Shown here piece by piece: positions 56,771-64,000 of a DNA stretch of 64,000 nucleotides. The notes under the pieces are model-generated. The model searched no databases. It saw only the letters and a list, made by a program, of their open reading frames with translations, and had not been told where the DNA came from. Position 1 is the stretch's first letter; every line of letters starts with the position of its first letter. Position numbers and translations under genes: made by a program. This stretch comes from Roseovarius mucosus DSM 17069 (GTDB taxonomy: Bacteria; Pseudomonadota; Alphaproteobacteria; Rhodobacterales; Rhodobacteraceae): positions 1-64,000 of the forward strand of contig NZ_KN293977.1 of NCBI RefSeq assembly GCF_000768555.3. Reading direction: 5' to 3'.

Positions 56771-57020
56771 TGTTTCGGGTCCTTGCGGATTTGATCGTGT
56801 TAAGGTTCGGCGGAGTTCGTTTCGCCTTTTGTTGAGAGTAAGATACGCCTTTGCTGCGCGTGCACAATACCCCGGATGAGCAATGCTGCTATGCAGCAAT
56901 TGCATAAGCCAAAAGTGACCTAAGGTTAAGCAAATGCGGCATTTTTTAGGCGTTATGTGAAGATGAACCGCCCCGGTTGTGGGGTGGGCGAGAGAGCAAC
57001 CCGGGACCAAAGGACCGAAA

Positions 57021-58076
57021 ATGAGCGATTTTCGCAACGAACTTGAAGCGCGGTTGCGGCAACTGGAATTGCCCGACGGCGGCAATCTTGTGTCGCGGGA
57101 TATGGTGCGCGCGCTGGAGGTGGAGGCGGGCGAGGTGCGCTTTGTCATCGAGGCCCCAAGCCCGGAAATGGCGCGGATGATGGAGCCGCTGCGGGCCGCC
57201 GCCGAGCGTGCGGCATTGAGCCTGCCGGGAATCGTCCGGGCGCGCGTCGTGCTCACGGCGCAGGCGGCCCCACCTGTGCTGAAGCTGGGGCAGCATCCCA
57301 AGGGGGGCAATGCCTCGATCAGGCCAGAGGGAATTGGCGCGCTGTTGGCGGTGGCAAGTGGCAAGGGCGGCGTGGGCAAATCCACCGTCGCGGCCAATCT
57401 GGCGGTGGCGCTGGCGCGTCAGGGACGGCGCGTGGGATTGCTCGACGCGGATATTCATGGGCCGAGCCAGCCGCGCATGATGGGGCTGAGCGCGCGCCCC
57501 GCAAGCCCCGATGGCACGCGGATCACCCCGCTGGAGGCGCATGGCGTCAAGGTCATGTCAATCGGGTTGATGCTCGATCCGGCCAAGGCGGTGATCTGGC
57601 GGGGGCCGATGCTGATGGGGGCGTTGCAACAGATGATGGCGCAGGTCGATTGGGGCGATCTGGATGCGCTCATCGTCGATTTGCCGCCGGGCACGGGCGA
57701 TGTGCAACTGACGCTCAGCCAACGTGCCCGGCCCGATGGGGCGATTATCGTCTCGACGCCGCAGGATGTGGCGCTTCTTGATGCGCGCAAGGCGATGGAT
57801 ATGTTCCGTACGCTGCAGGTGCCGATTCTGGGTATGATCGAGAATATGTCGTTCTTTACTTGCCCTGAATGTGGCCATGAGGCGCATGTCTTCGGTCATG
57901 GTGGTGTCCGGCATGAGGCCGAGGGGTTGGGTCTGCCGCTCTTGGCGGCCTTGCCGATTGATCTGGAAACCCGGCTGGCGGGGGATGCCGGCCGTCCGGT
58001 GGCGGCGGGCGACAGCGCGGCGGCGCAGGCCTATCTGGCGCTGGCACAGCGGCTGGTCGATCAGGGGCAGGGCTGA
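57021..58076 (+). CDS. mrp: Mrp/ApbC-family iron-sulfur cluster carrier ATPase
   Basis: 351 residues. An N-terminal DUF59/MIP18-like domain (about 1-75) precedes a ParA-type P-loop ATPase with the deviant Walker A SGKGGVGKST at 113-122, LDADIHGPSQPRMMG and IVDLPPGTGDVQLTLSQ. The FTCPECGHE motif supplies the CxxC pair that binds the transferable [4Fe-4S] cluster. AAAGGA precedes the ATG. It may help supply clusters to IlvD and other enzymes. It stands alone, with a palindromic repeat after its stop codon. Confidence 0.95.
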   Translation: MSDFRNELEARLRQLELPDGGNLVSRDMVRALEVEAGEVRFVIEAPSPEMARMMEPLRAAAERAALSLPGIVRARVVLTAQAAPPVLKLGQHPKGGNASIRPEGIGALLAVASGKGGVGKSTVAANLAVALARQGRRVGLLDADIHGPSQPRMMGLSARPASPDGTRITPLEAHGVKVMSIGLMLDPAKAVIWRGPMLMGALQQMMAQVDWGDLDALIVDLPPGTGDVQLTLSQRARPDGAIIVSTPQDVALLDARKAMDMFRTLQVPILGMIENMSFFTCPECGHEAHVFGHGGVRHEAEGLGLPLLAALPIDLETRLAGDAGRPVAAGDSAAAQAYLALAQRLVDQGQG

Positions 58077-58082
58077 GGGCAG

Positions 58083-58143
58083 GGGGCGCTGCCCCCGTCC
58101 CGGATGATTCCGGGACTCCCCCGAGGTATTTCGGGCCAGATGA
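58083..58143. repeat. Dispersed REP-like palindromic element, copy A
   Basis: GGGGCGCTGCCCC, then GTCCCGG-ATGATT-CCGGGAC, then TCCCCCGAGGTATTTCGGGCCAGATGAA. The reverse complement is nearly identical to 61259-61321, differing mainly in the small hairpin loop. It lies just after the mrp stop codon. Confidence 0.8.
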
Positions 58144-58178
58144 ATCCCGGAGGGCAGGGTCAAAAGTGGGCGATCGCC

Positions 58179-58688
58179 TCAGTCGGGGATCGGCGTGGCC
58201 ACCAGCCCCAGGCGACGGGCGCTGTCGAGCGAGAGCGTGTCGCTGTCCAGACCAAGCGGGGCCTGATAGCGGGCGATGGCGGCGCGGGTGCGGGCATCGA
58301 ACCGGGCCGTGATCTGACCGGTGTAGAGCCCGCGTGCCGCGAGCGCGCGTTGCACCGAGGCGATGAATTCGGGCGTTTGCACATCGGCGCAGGGGGTTTC
58401 GTACCACGTGGTAACGCGTTCCTGCAGAATGGCCTGACGGGTCACGGTGGCATAGGTGGCAGGCCGCAGAACGCGGCCTGTGGCATCTGTTTCGGCGGGG
58501 GTAAGTTGCACCTGTTCGGTGACGGTTTCGATTACGGCAGGGGTGTCCTTTTTCCCCCAGCAGGTGCCGGGTGCGGCACCCGGCGGTGTCTCGGCCCCGA
58601 GGTTTGGGCGATCCACGCCGGGGGGCGTGGGCTGGCAGGCGGCAAGGGCAAGTGCCAGCACAAGGCAGGGCAGGCGGAAAGGCATCAT
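58179..58688 (-). CDS. Lipoprotein with peptidoglycan-binding-like domain
   Basis: 169 residues. A lipobox (LVLALALAAC) is followed by a low-complexity linker, and the C-terminal 60 residues (TPEFIASVQRALAARGLYTGQITARFDARTRAAIARYQAPLGL) fit the PG_binding_1 fold. It probably sits in the envelope, bound to peptidoglycan. Two ATG codons (58688, 58685) lie together; neither has a strong ribosome binding site. It lies 35 bases downstream of the OB-fold gene on the same strand. Confidence 0.8.
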   Translation of the reverse strand: MMPFRLPCLVLALALAACQPTPPGVDRPNLGAETPPGAAPGTCWGKKDTPAVIETVTEQVQLTPAETDATGRVLRPATYATVTRQAILQERVTTWYETPCADVQTPEFIASVQRALAARGLYTGQITARFDARTRAAIARYQAPLGLDSDTLSLDSARRLGLVATPIPD

Positions 58689-58723
58689 GGGCGGGCGTCT
58701 CGCAGGCGGTGGACCGGTCAAGC

Positions 58724-59086
58724 CTAGCCTGTTTGATCCGGTGGGGAAAGCGGGGTTTCGGGATCGGCCAGAAGGTCAAGCAGGGGCGAGATGTCCTCGA
58801 TCTCTTCGGCGACGACATGGGTCACACCCGATTGCCGCTCGACCCGGCCAGTGACCCGCAGCATCCGCCCGGCGATGACCGCCCGGCGAAAGCGGTCGAA
58901 CACCTTGCGCCAGATCACGACATTGACGGTGCCGGTCTCGTCCTCGAGCGTGACAAAGACCACGCCGCGCGCGGTGCCGGGGCGCTGTCGCACCAGAACC
59001 AGCCCTGCCACGGTCACGCGCCGCCCCGGCGCCACCTCGGGGAGGGCGGCAGCGATCAGGGCTGAGGGGGGGCGGGCAGGTGGCAT
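58724..59086 (-). CDS. Orphan OB-fold domain related to the C-terminus of DnaE2
   Basis: 120 residues. The core VTVAGLVLVRQRPGTARGVVF...LEDETGTVNVVIW...VTGRVERQSGVTHVVAEEIED closely resembles the last OB domain of the error-prone polymerase DnaE2. The roughly 950 residues of the polymerase are missing: upstream lie unrelated sequence and tRNA-Glu. The start at 59086 has only a weak ribosome binding site. It is either a remnant of a deleted dnaE2 or a free-standing single-strand DNA/RNA-binding domain. Confidence 0.7.
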   Translation of the reverse strand: MPPARPPSALIAAALPEVAPGRRVTVAGLVLVRQRPGTARGVVFVTLEDETGTVNVVIWRKVFDRFRRAVIAGRMLRVTGRVERQSGVTHVVAEEIEDISPLLDLLADPETPLSPPDQTG

Positions 59087-59295
59087 CGTGATCGGGGCTT
59101 TCTGGTGCGCGCTGTCTTGAGCAAGAGGTATCCAATTCCGAGGGCCTAGTGCAAGATCACGACGTGGTCGGGTCACGGTGATACGCGGTGATGCGGCGCA
59201 CCGATCTGCGACGCGGGCACTTTCTGACGCGCCATCAGAGTGCCATTCGACACGAAAGGCGGGCACAGGGGCAGATTTCCATGATGTGGCAAAAG

Positions 59296-59370
59296 TGGCA
59301 GCCCGTAGGGGAGTCGAACCCCTCTTTTCAGGTTGAAAACCTGACGTCCTAACCGATAGACGAACGGGCC
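59296..59370 (-). tRNA. tRNA-Glu (UUC)
   Basis: A 75-base cloverleaf on the minus strand. The acceptor arm is GGCCCGT/ACGGGCT with discriminator G and an encoded CCA. The anticodon stem TCAGG/CCTGA holds loop TTTTCAA, anticodon TTC. The T arm is AGGGG-TTCGACT-CCCCT. It lies between recJ and the DnaE2-like OB gene. Confidence 0.96.
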
Positions 59371-59494
59371 ATGCCTTGGCGTGTCGCGTAACTAGGCAAA
59401 AGCGGCGGGGGGTGCAAGAGGGATTTTGCAAAAACTTCGCGCCACAATCAGAAATTTCTCCCCCACGGGGCAGGGGCGTCGGGCAGCGGGATTT

Positions 59495-61243
59495 TCAAGC
59501 CGGAGCGGCATCTTCCAGCCGCAATTGAACGGTCTGTCTGCCGCCCCAATTGTTGATGTCGAGCCGTCCAGCAAGGTGGAAGCGTGCGCCGCCATGGTTC
59601 AGCAATGTGGGTCCAAGAGGGCCGTCGAGCGCGCCAAAGCAGATCGCGTCAAGGCTTGCCCCCATGCCATCGCCAAAGCGCAGCTTGAGATGCGCGCCGC
59701 TCAGCGCCTTGGCAAAGGTGATCTGGCAATCGGGAAAGACATAGCGGGGTCCGGGCGCGCCCGCGCCAAAGGGGCCGGCGGCCTCGATCCGCTCGACCAG
59801 TTCGACCGTTGCCGCACCGGGCATCAAGAGACCGTCCAGCCGCAGATCGGCGGGGCCGCCCGCGCCCGCGCCCTGTTTGGCGAGCAACTCCGAGAGCCGT
59901 GCCATGGCAGCCTCGAGGTGATCTCGCGCCACGGTAAGCCCCGCCGCCATCTTGTGTCCGCCGCCCTTGATCAACAGCCCCTCGCTGGCCAGCCGTTGAA
60001 TGGCGGCCCCGAGATCGACGCCCGAGACCGAGCGCCCCGAACCTTTGCCCTCGTCGCCGTCCAGCCCGATCACGATGGCGGGGCGGTTGGCGCGTTCCTT
60101 GAGGCGGCTGGCGACAATGCCCACGACACCGGGGTGCCAGCCCTCGCCCGCCGCCCAGACAAGAGGGGCATCAAGGCCGCGTGCCTCGGCCTGGGCGAGG
60201 GCGGCATCGCGCACCTGCGCCTCGACCTCGCGCCGCTCGGTGTTGAGCTGGTCGAGGCGTTCTGCCATGGCGCGGGCCTCGGCTGGATTATTACAGGCCA
60301 AGAGGCGCGCGCCGAGGTCCGCCTTGCCGATGCGGCCTCCGGCATTGACGCGCGGCCCCAGAAGAAAGCCCAAGTGATAGGCATTTGGGGCGGTGTCCAT
60401 CCGCGCCACGTCTGCCAGCGCCACCAGACCGGGGCGCGTGCGCGTGGCCATGACGCGCAGGCCCTGGCGCACGAAGGCGCGGTTGACGCCGATGAGTGGC
60501 GCCACGTCGGCGACGGTGGCCAGTGCCACCAGATCGAGCATTGCCATCAGGTCCGGCCCCTGAGCGCCCGACGCGCGCAATTGCCGCCCGGCCTCGACCA
60601 GCATGAGAAAGACCACACCGGCGGCGCAGAGATGGGCCAGATCGCCGCTCTCGTCCTGCCGGTTGGGATTGACGACGGCGAGGGCGGGCGGCAGCGTCTC
60701 GCCGCCCAGGTGGTGATCGAGCACCACCACATCCGCGCCCTTGGCGGCGGCAATCGCCTCATGGCTGAGGGTGCCGCAATCGACGCAGACAATGAGATCG
60801 TGGCGCGCGGCCAGATCTGACATGGCGGGCACGTTGGGTCCATAGCCCTCGTCGATCCGGTCGGGGATATAGAGCGTGGGGGCGGGGGCCTGCATCTGGC
60901 GCAGCCAGTCGATCAGCAGCGCGGCAGAGGTGCCGCCATCCACATCGTAATCGGCGAAGATGGCGATGCGCTCCGAAGTCCGCACCGCCTGCAGAAAGCG
61001 CGCTGCAGCCTCTTGCATGTCGCGCAGGCTGCGCGGATCGGGCAGCAGATCGCGCAGGGTGGGGGCGAGATAGGCCTCGGTGGCATCCTCTGTCACACCC
61101 AGCCGGGCCAGCGTCTGACAGAGCGGTCGGGGCAGGGCGGTGGCCTGTGCCATCGCTTCGGCCAAGCGATCGGTTTCGGCCCCCGGACCGATCCAGCGTC
61201 GCCCCGAGAGCGAGTGTTCCACTCCGAGAAAGGCCGGTCCCAT
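59495..61243 (-). CDS. recJ: Single-stranded-DNA-specific exonuclease RecJ
   Basis: 5'-3' single-strand DNA exonuclease for recombination and repair. 582 residues. DHH-domain motifs are IFADYDVDGGTSAALLIDWL (about 95-114), CVDCGT and VVLDHH. The DHHA1 region contains GPRVNAGGRIGKADLGARLL and GGGHKMAAG. The OB domain and C-terminus follow. hom-glpX-recJ on one strand is a conserved Rhodobacterales order. Confidence 0.96.
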   Translation of the reverse strand: MGPAFLGVEHSLSGRRWIGPGAETDRLAEAMAQATALPRPLCQTLARLGVTEDATEAYLAPTLRDLLPDPRSLRDMQEAAARFLQAVRTSERIAIFADYDVDGGTSAALLIDWLRQMQAPAPTLYIPDRIDEGYGPNVPAMSDLAARHDLIVCVDCGTLSHEAIAAAKGADVVVLDHHLGGETLPPALAVVNPNRQDESGDLAHLCAAGVVFLMLVEAGRQLRASGAQGPDLMAMLDLVALATVADVAPLIGVNRAFVRQGLRVMATRTRPGLVALADVARMDTAPNAYHLGFLLGPRVNAGGRIGKADLGARLLACNNPAEARAMAERLDQLNTERREVEAQVRDAALAQAEARGLDAPLVWAAGEGWHPGVVGIVASRLKERANRPAIVIGLDGDEGKGSGRSVSGVDLGAAIQRLASEGLLIKGGGHKMAAGLTVARDHLEAAMARLSELLAKQGAGAGGPADLRLDGLLMPGAATVELVERIEAAGPFGAGAPGPRYVFPDCQITFAKALSGAHLKLRFGDGMGASLDAICFGALDGPLGPTLLNHGGARFHLAGRLDINNWGGRQTVQLRLEDAAPA

Positions 61244-61258
61244 GCGCGCCTCCTCTCA

Positions 61259-61321
61259 TTCATCTGGCGAAAAATACCTCGGGGGAGTCCCGGGTCAGGC
61301 CCGGGACGGGGGCAGCGCCCC
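61259..61321. repeat. Dispersed REP-like palindromic element, copy B
   Basis: TTCATCTGGC then AAATACCTCGGGGGA then GTCCCGGG-TCAGG-CCCGGGAC then GGGGGCAGCGCCCCC. It is an inverted copy of 58083-58143. It lies between glpX and recJ, where its stems could act as a terminator or processing site. Confidence 0.8.
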
Positions 61322-61338
61322 CACCCCGGTGCCCGTGT

Positions 61339-62304
61339 TCAGTCCCGCTTGCTGCGATAGATCATCCGCCGCACCGATCCGGTGCGCGAGCGCATCAGCA
61401 GGGTCTCGGTTTCGACATAGCCGGGGCGGCGTTTGACGCCCGAGAGGATAGAGCCGTCGGTGACGCCGGTGGCGGCAAAGATCACATCCGATGTCACCAT
61501 CTCGTCGCGCGCATAGATGCGGTCGAAATCGGTGATCCCGGCCTTGGCGGCGCGGGCGCGTTCATCCTCGTTGCGGAACACGAGGCGGCCCCACATCTGC
61601 CCGCCCATGCATTTGAGCGCAGAGGCCGCCAGCACGCCCTCGGGTGCGCCGCCCGTGCCCATGTACATGTCGATGCCGGTGCGGTCGGCCTCGGCGCAAT
61701 GTATGACGCCGGCCACATCGCCATCGGGGATCAGGAACACGGCGGCCCCCGTGCTGCGCAGTTCCTCGATCATTTCCTGATGGCGCGGGCGCTCCAGCAC
61801 GCAGACGGTGATCTCGGACGGGCGGCAGCCACGCGCGGCTGCCAGCGCCTCGACCCGCTCACGCGGGCTCATGGCGAGAGAGACGACATTCTCAGGGTAG
61901 CCCGGCCCGATGGCCAGCTTGTCCATATAGGTGTCGGGTGCGTGCAACAGCGTGCCGCGCGGGGCCATGGCGATCACGGTCAGGGCATTGGGCATGGCCT
62001 TGGCGGTCAGGGTGGTGCCTTCGAGCGGATCCAGCGCGATATCGACGCCGGGGCCGTCGCCGGTGCCCACCTCTTCGCCGATGAAGAGCATCGGGGCCTC
62101 GTCGCGCTCGCCCTCGCCGATCACCACGACCCCCTTGATGGCCAGAATGTTGAGCTGTTCGCGCATGGCGTTCACGGCGGCCTGATCGGCGGCCTTTTCA
62201 TCGCCACGCCCGATCAGGTCAGCACAGGCCAAGGCGGCCTGTTCGGCCACGCGCGCGAGGCCGAGCGAGAGCATGCGATCGTTGAAGGCAGTATCAGAGG
62301 TCAT
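61339..62304 (-). CDS. glpX: Fructose-1,6-bisphosphatase class II
   Basis: Gluconeogenic phosphatase. 321 residues. The metal-site sequence IALDPLEGTTLTAKAMPNAL, VIGEGERDEAPMLFIGEEVG near the start, and MGTGGAPEGVLAASALKCMGGQ are GlpX hallmarks. Some class II enzymes also take sedoheptulose-1,7-bisphosphate. It lies 79 bp downstream of hom. Confidence 0.95.
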   Translation of the reverse strand: MTSDTAFNDRMLSLGLARVAEQAALACADLIGRGDEKAADQAAVNAMREQLNILAIKGVVVIGEGERDEAPMLFIGEEVGTGDGPGVDIALDPLEGTTLTAKAMPNALTVIAMAPRGTLLHAPDTYMDKLAIGPGYPENVVSLAMSPRERVEALAAARGCRPSEITVCVLERPRHQEMIEELRSTGAAVFLIPDGDVAGVIHCAEADRTGIDMYMGTGGAPEGVLAASALKCMGGQMWGRLVFRNEDERARAAKAGITDFDRIYARDEMVTSDVIFAATGVTDGSILSGVKRRPGYVETETLLMRSRTGSVRRMIYRSKRD

Positions 62305-62383
62305 GGGATGGTCCTTGTAAATCTGGTCAAATCAGCATTAGCGCCGCGGGCTCTGGCGCACAAGTCTGGCGGGCGGGGCCGCG

Positions 62384-63670
62384 TCAGACGGTTTCGATGC
62401 GCAGGGCCACCGGCTCTCCTGACAGGACGTCAAGGCGTCTGATGCCGGTCAGGGCGGTGTCGAGCGCGTCGCGCGTGGTCTTGTGCGTCACGATCAGAAC
62501 CGGCGCTGTGGTGGCGTCATGGCGATACTGGCGCATCCGGTCGATGGAAATACCCGCTTCGCCGAGGATGGTTGCGACCTTGGCCAGGGCGCCGGGTTTG
62601 TCGATCAGCGACATGCGCATGTAATAGGGGGCCGGTGTGGCGCTGGTCGCGGTCTGGCAGCGGGTGAGACCGGCGGCGGGTTGGCCAAAGGTCGGCAGGC
62701 GGAAGCCGCGCGCGATGTCCATCACGTCGCCCATCACCGCGCTGGCTGTTGGGCCCATGCCCGCACCGGGGCCGCGCAGCACGATCTGTTCGACATTGTC
62801 GCCTTCGAGCACAACCATATTGGTGCCGCCCTCCAGTTGGCCAAGGGGGCTGGTGTCGGGCACAAGGCAGGGAGACATGCGCTGTTCCAGCCCGCGCCCC
62901 GTCATCTGCGCCACGCCCAAGAGCTTGATCCGATAGCCCATGTCGGCCGCGTGACGGATATCCTCGATGGTGACTTTCTGGATGCCTTCGAGGGTCACAC
63001 CGTCGAAATTGACCTCGCAGCCAAAGGCGATGGAGGCGAGCAGCGCCAGCTTGTGCCCCGCGTCGATCCCGCCCACATCAAGGGTCGGGTCCGCCTCGAG
63101 ATAGCCCAGTTTGGCGGCCTCTTCGAAGACCTGCGCATAGGGCAGGCCTGCCGATTGCATGCGCGTCAGGATATAGTTGCAGGTGCCGTTCATCACGCCC
63201 ATGACGCGGGTGATGTCATTGCCCGCCAGCCCTTCGGTGAGCGCCTTGATGACCGGGATGCCGCCCGCGACGGCCGCCTCGAAGCGGATCACGCGGCCCG
63301 CTGCCTCGGCGGCGAGGGCCAGTGCCTGACCGTGATGGGCGAGCATTGCCTTGTTCGCGGTGACAATATCCTTGCCTGCGGCAATCGCCGCCTCGGTTGC
63401 GGCCTTGGCCGGGCCGTCCGACCCGCCCATCAGTTCGACAAACACATCCACATCATCGCGTTTGGCAAGAGCGACGGGATCATCCTCCCAGGCGTAGTCA
63501 CTGAGCGTGACACCGCGATCCTTGTCGCGGGTCCGCGCCGAAACGGCGGTGATGACCACGGGTCGACCTGCGCGGGCGGCCAGAAGATTGGCCTTTTGCC
63601 GGATGATCCGCACGACACCCGTGCCGACCGTGCCCAATCCGGCGATGCCAAGGCGCAGGGGTGTGTTCAT
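62384..63670 (-). CDS. hom: Homoserine dehydrogenase
   Basis: NAD(P)H-dependent reduction of aspartate semialdehyde in the threonine/methionine branch. 428 residues. The nucleotide fold is GIAGLGTVGTGVVRII. NGTCNYILTRM, GYLEADPTLDVGGIDAGHKLALL and the C-terminal ACT domain (LIDKPGALAKVATILGEAGISIDRM) are all present; the last implies threonine feedback control. GGAGAG precedes the ATG. Confidence 0.96.
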   Translation of the reverse strand: MNTPLRLGIAGLGTVGTGVVRIIRQKANLLAARAGRPVVITAVSARTRDKDRGVTLSDYAWEDDPVALAKRDDVDVFVELMGGSDGPAKAATEAAIAAGKDIVTANKAMLAHHGQALALAAEAAGRVIRFEAAVAGGIPVIKALTEGLAGNDITRVMGVMNGTCNYILTRMQSAGLPYAQVFEEAAKLGYLEADPTLDVGGIDAGHKLALLASIAFGCEVNFDGVTLEGIQKVTIEDIRHAADMGYRIKLLGVAQMTGRGLEQRMSPCLVPDTSPLGQLEGGTNMVVLEGDNVEQIVLRGPGAGMGPTASAVMGDVMDIARGFRLPTFGQPAAGLTRCQTATSATPAPYYMRMSLIDKPGALAKVATILGEAGISIDRMRQYRHDATTAPVLIVTHKTTRDALDTALTGIRRLDVLSGEPVALRIETV

Positions 63671-63766
63671 GGGGCTCTCCGATTATCACTGTTCAGGGAT
63701 TTTGCCGCGATGTAACGGGTTCGGCGGTCCCTTGCAACGCGGCTTGCAGGGGCAGGGCCGTGGCTT

Positions 63767-64000
63767 TCACTCGTTCACACCGCTTTGCATGCGCTCTTGC
63801 GTGCCGGGATCGACCACACCGCGCTTGAGCCGTGCGGCGCGCGCACGCAATCCCGCACTGCGCTGGTCGAGCGTATCGGCGGTGTCCGGTGTGATTTGGG
63901 GCGTGGTGGCCTGCGCCCTGATGTCTTCGGTCGGGATCAGATCGGGATAGGAGGCGTCGCGGGTGCGTTTGTCGACGGTGCGGTCGAGCGGCAGGATATC
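63767..64000 (-). CDS. C-terminal part of an unrecognised protein
   Basis: The last 77 codons of a minus-strand gene that enters from the right edge, stopping at 63769-63767. The visible part is hydrophilic and rich in arginine and threonine (TTPQITPDTADTLDQ, LRARAARLKRGVVDP), with no membrane segment. Codon use matches its neighbours. The family cannot be named from this part. It lies 96 bases upstream of hom. Confidence 0.6.
   Translation of the reverse strand, partial: DILPLDRTVDKRTRDASYPDLIPTEDIRAQATTPQITPDTADTLDQRSAGLRARAARLKRGVVDPGTQERMQSGVNE

Noticed and set aside
56885..56899. TGCTGC-TAT-GCAGCA inverted repeat upstream of the DUF1127 gene
   Set aside because: Short and without a partner motif elsewhere; could be a regulator site but support is too thin to list as a feature.

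Overview
The window is GC-rich alphaproteobacterial chromosome and reads as the Roseobacter group of the Rhodobacterales. Supporting signs are the neighbour sets hom-glpX-recJ and pyrH/frr-uppS-cdsA-dxr-rseP, accD-folC, phosphatidylcholine synthase, a form I CO-dehydrogenase cluster, and a DUF1127 gene followed by CCUCCUCCC-loop small RNAs like the CcaF1/CcsR locus of Rhodobacter. No prophage, insertion sequence, CRISPR array or rRNA was seen. One tRNA (Glu, UUC) is present.

Layout. 1-1558 (minus): succinyl-CoA ligase beta subunit (cut by the edge, with an apparent one-base frameshift) and an isochorismatase-family hydrolase. 1559-11208: an oxalate cluster made of a GntR/FCD regulator, oxalyl-CoA decarboxylase, formyl-CoA transferase, a formyltransferase-family protein, a universal stress protein and a TctCBA-type transporter. 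Operator-like copies of TGGTATACCA lie at its promoters. 11212-13812: a divergent XRE/ScfR-type regulator and a ketopantoate-reductase-like dehydrogenase that could be an oxalyl-CoA reductase. 13836-20196: accA, lysE and lrp, a LysM protein, folC-accD and a CPBP protease. 20295-36368: ilvD, lipoproteins and hypotheticals, pcs, cytochrome P460, trkH, a ThDP enzyme, tandem sulfotransferase-like paralogues, ferredoxin, a VCBS protein, an RTX-like protein, and purD with a GNAT gene. 36448-41393: xseA, an IclR regulator divergent from glcB (malate synthase G), and glcG. 41390-48529 (minus): the complete aerobic CO-dehydrogenase cluster coxM-S-L-D-E-F-G. Its coxL carries the form I AYRCSFR motif; its coxD is broken by one extra base in a C run. 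48668-55631: miaA, then pyrH-frr-uppS-cdsA-dxr-rseP and an OsmC gene. 55690-56262: a cobalamin riboswitch in front of an unrecognised 89-residue gene. 56341-56770 (minus): the DUF1127 gene and its four CCUCC-hairpin RNAs. 57021-64000: mrp, a lipoprotein, an orphan DnaE2-like OB domain, tRNA-Glu, recJ, glpX, hom and the end of an unknown gene.

How the parts may work together. Oxalate would enter through the Tct system, be activated by the CoA transferase and decarboxylated to formyl-CoA. The formyltransferase-like protein suggests an extra link to tetrahydrofolate-bound C1 units. If the PanE-like enzyme reduces oxalyl-CoA, the resulting glyoxylate could be condensed by malate synthase G. CO oxidation by the cox cluster would add energy. 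These links are inferences; the individual enzyme families are clear from their motifs.
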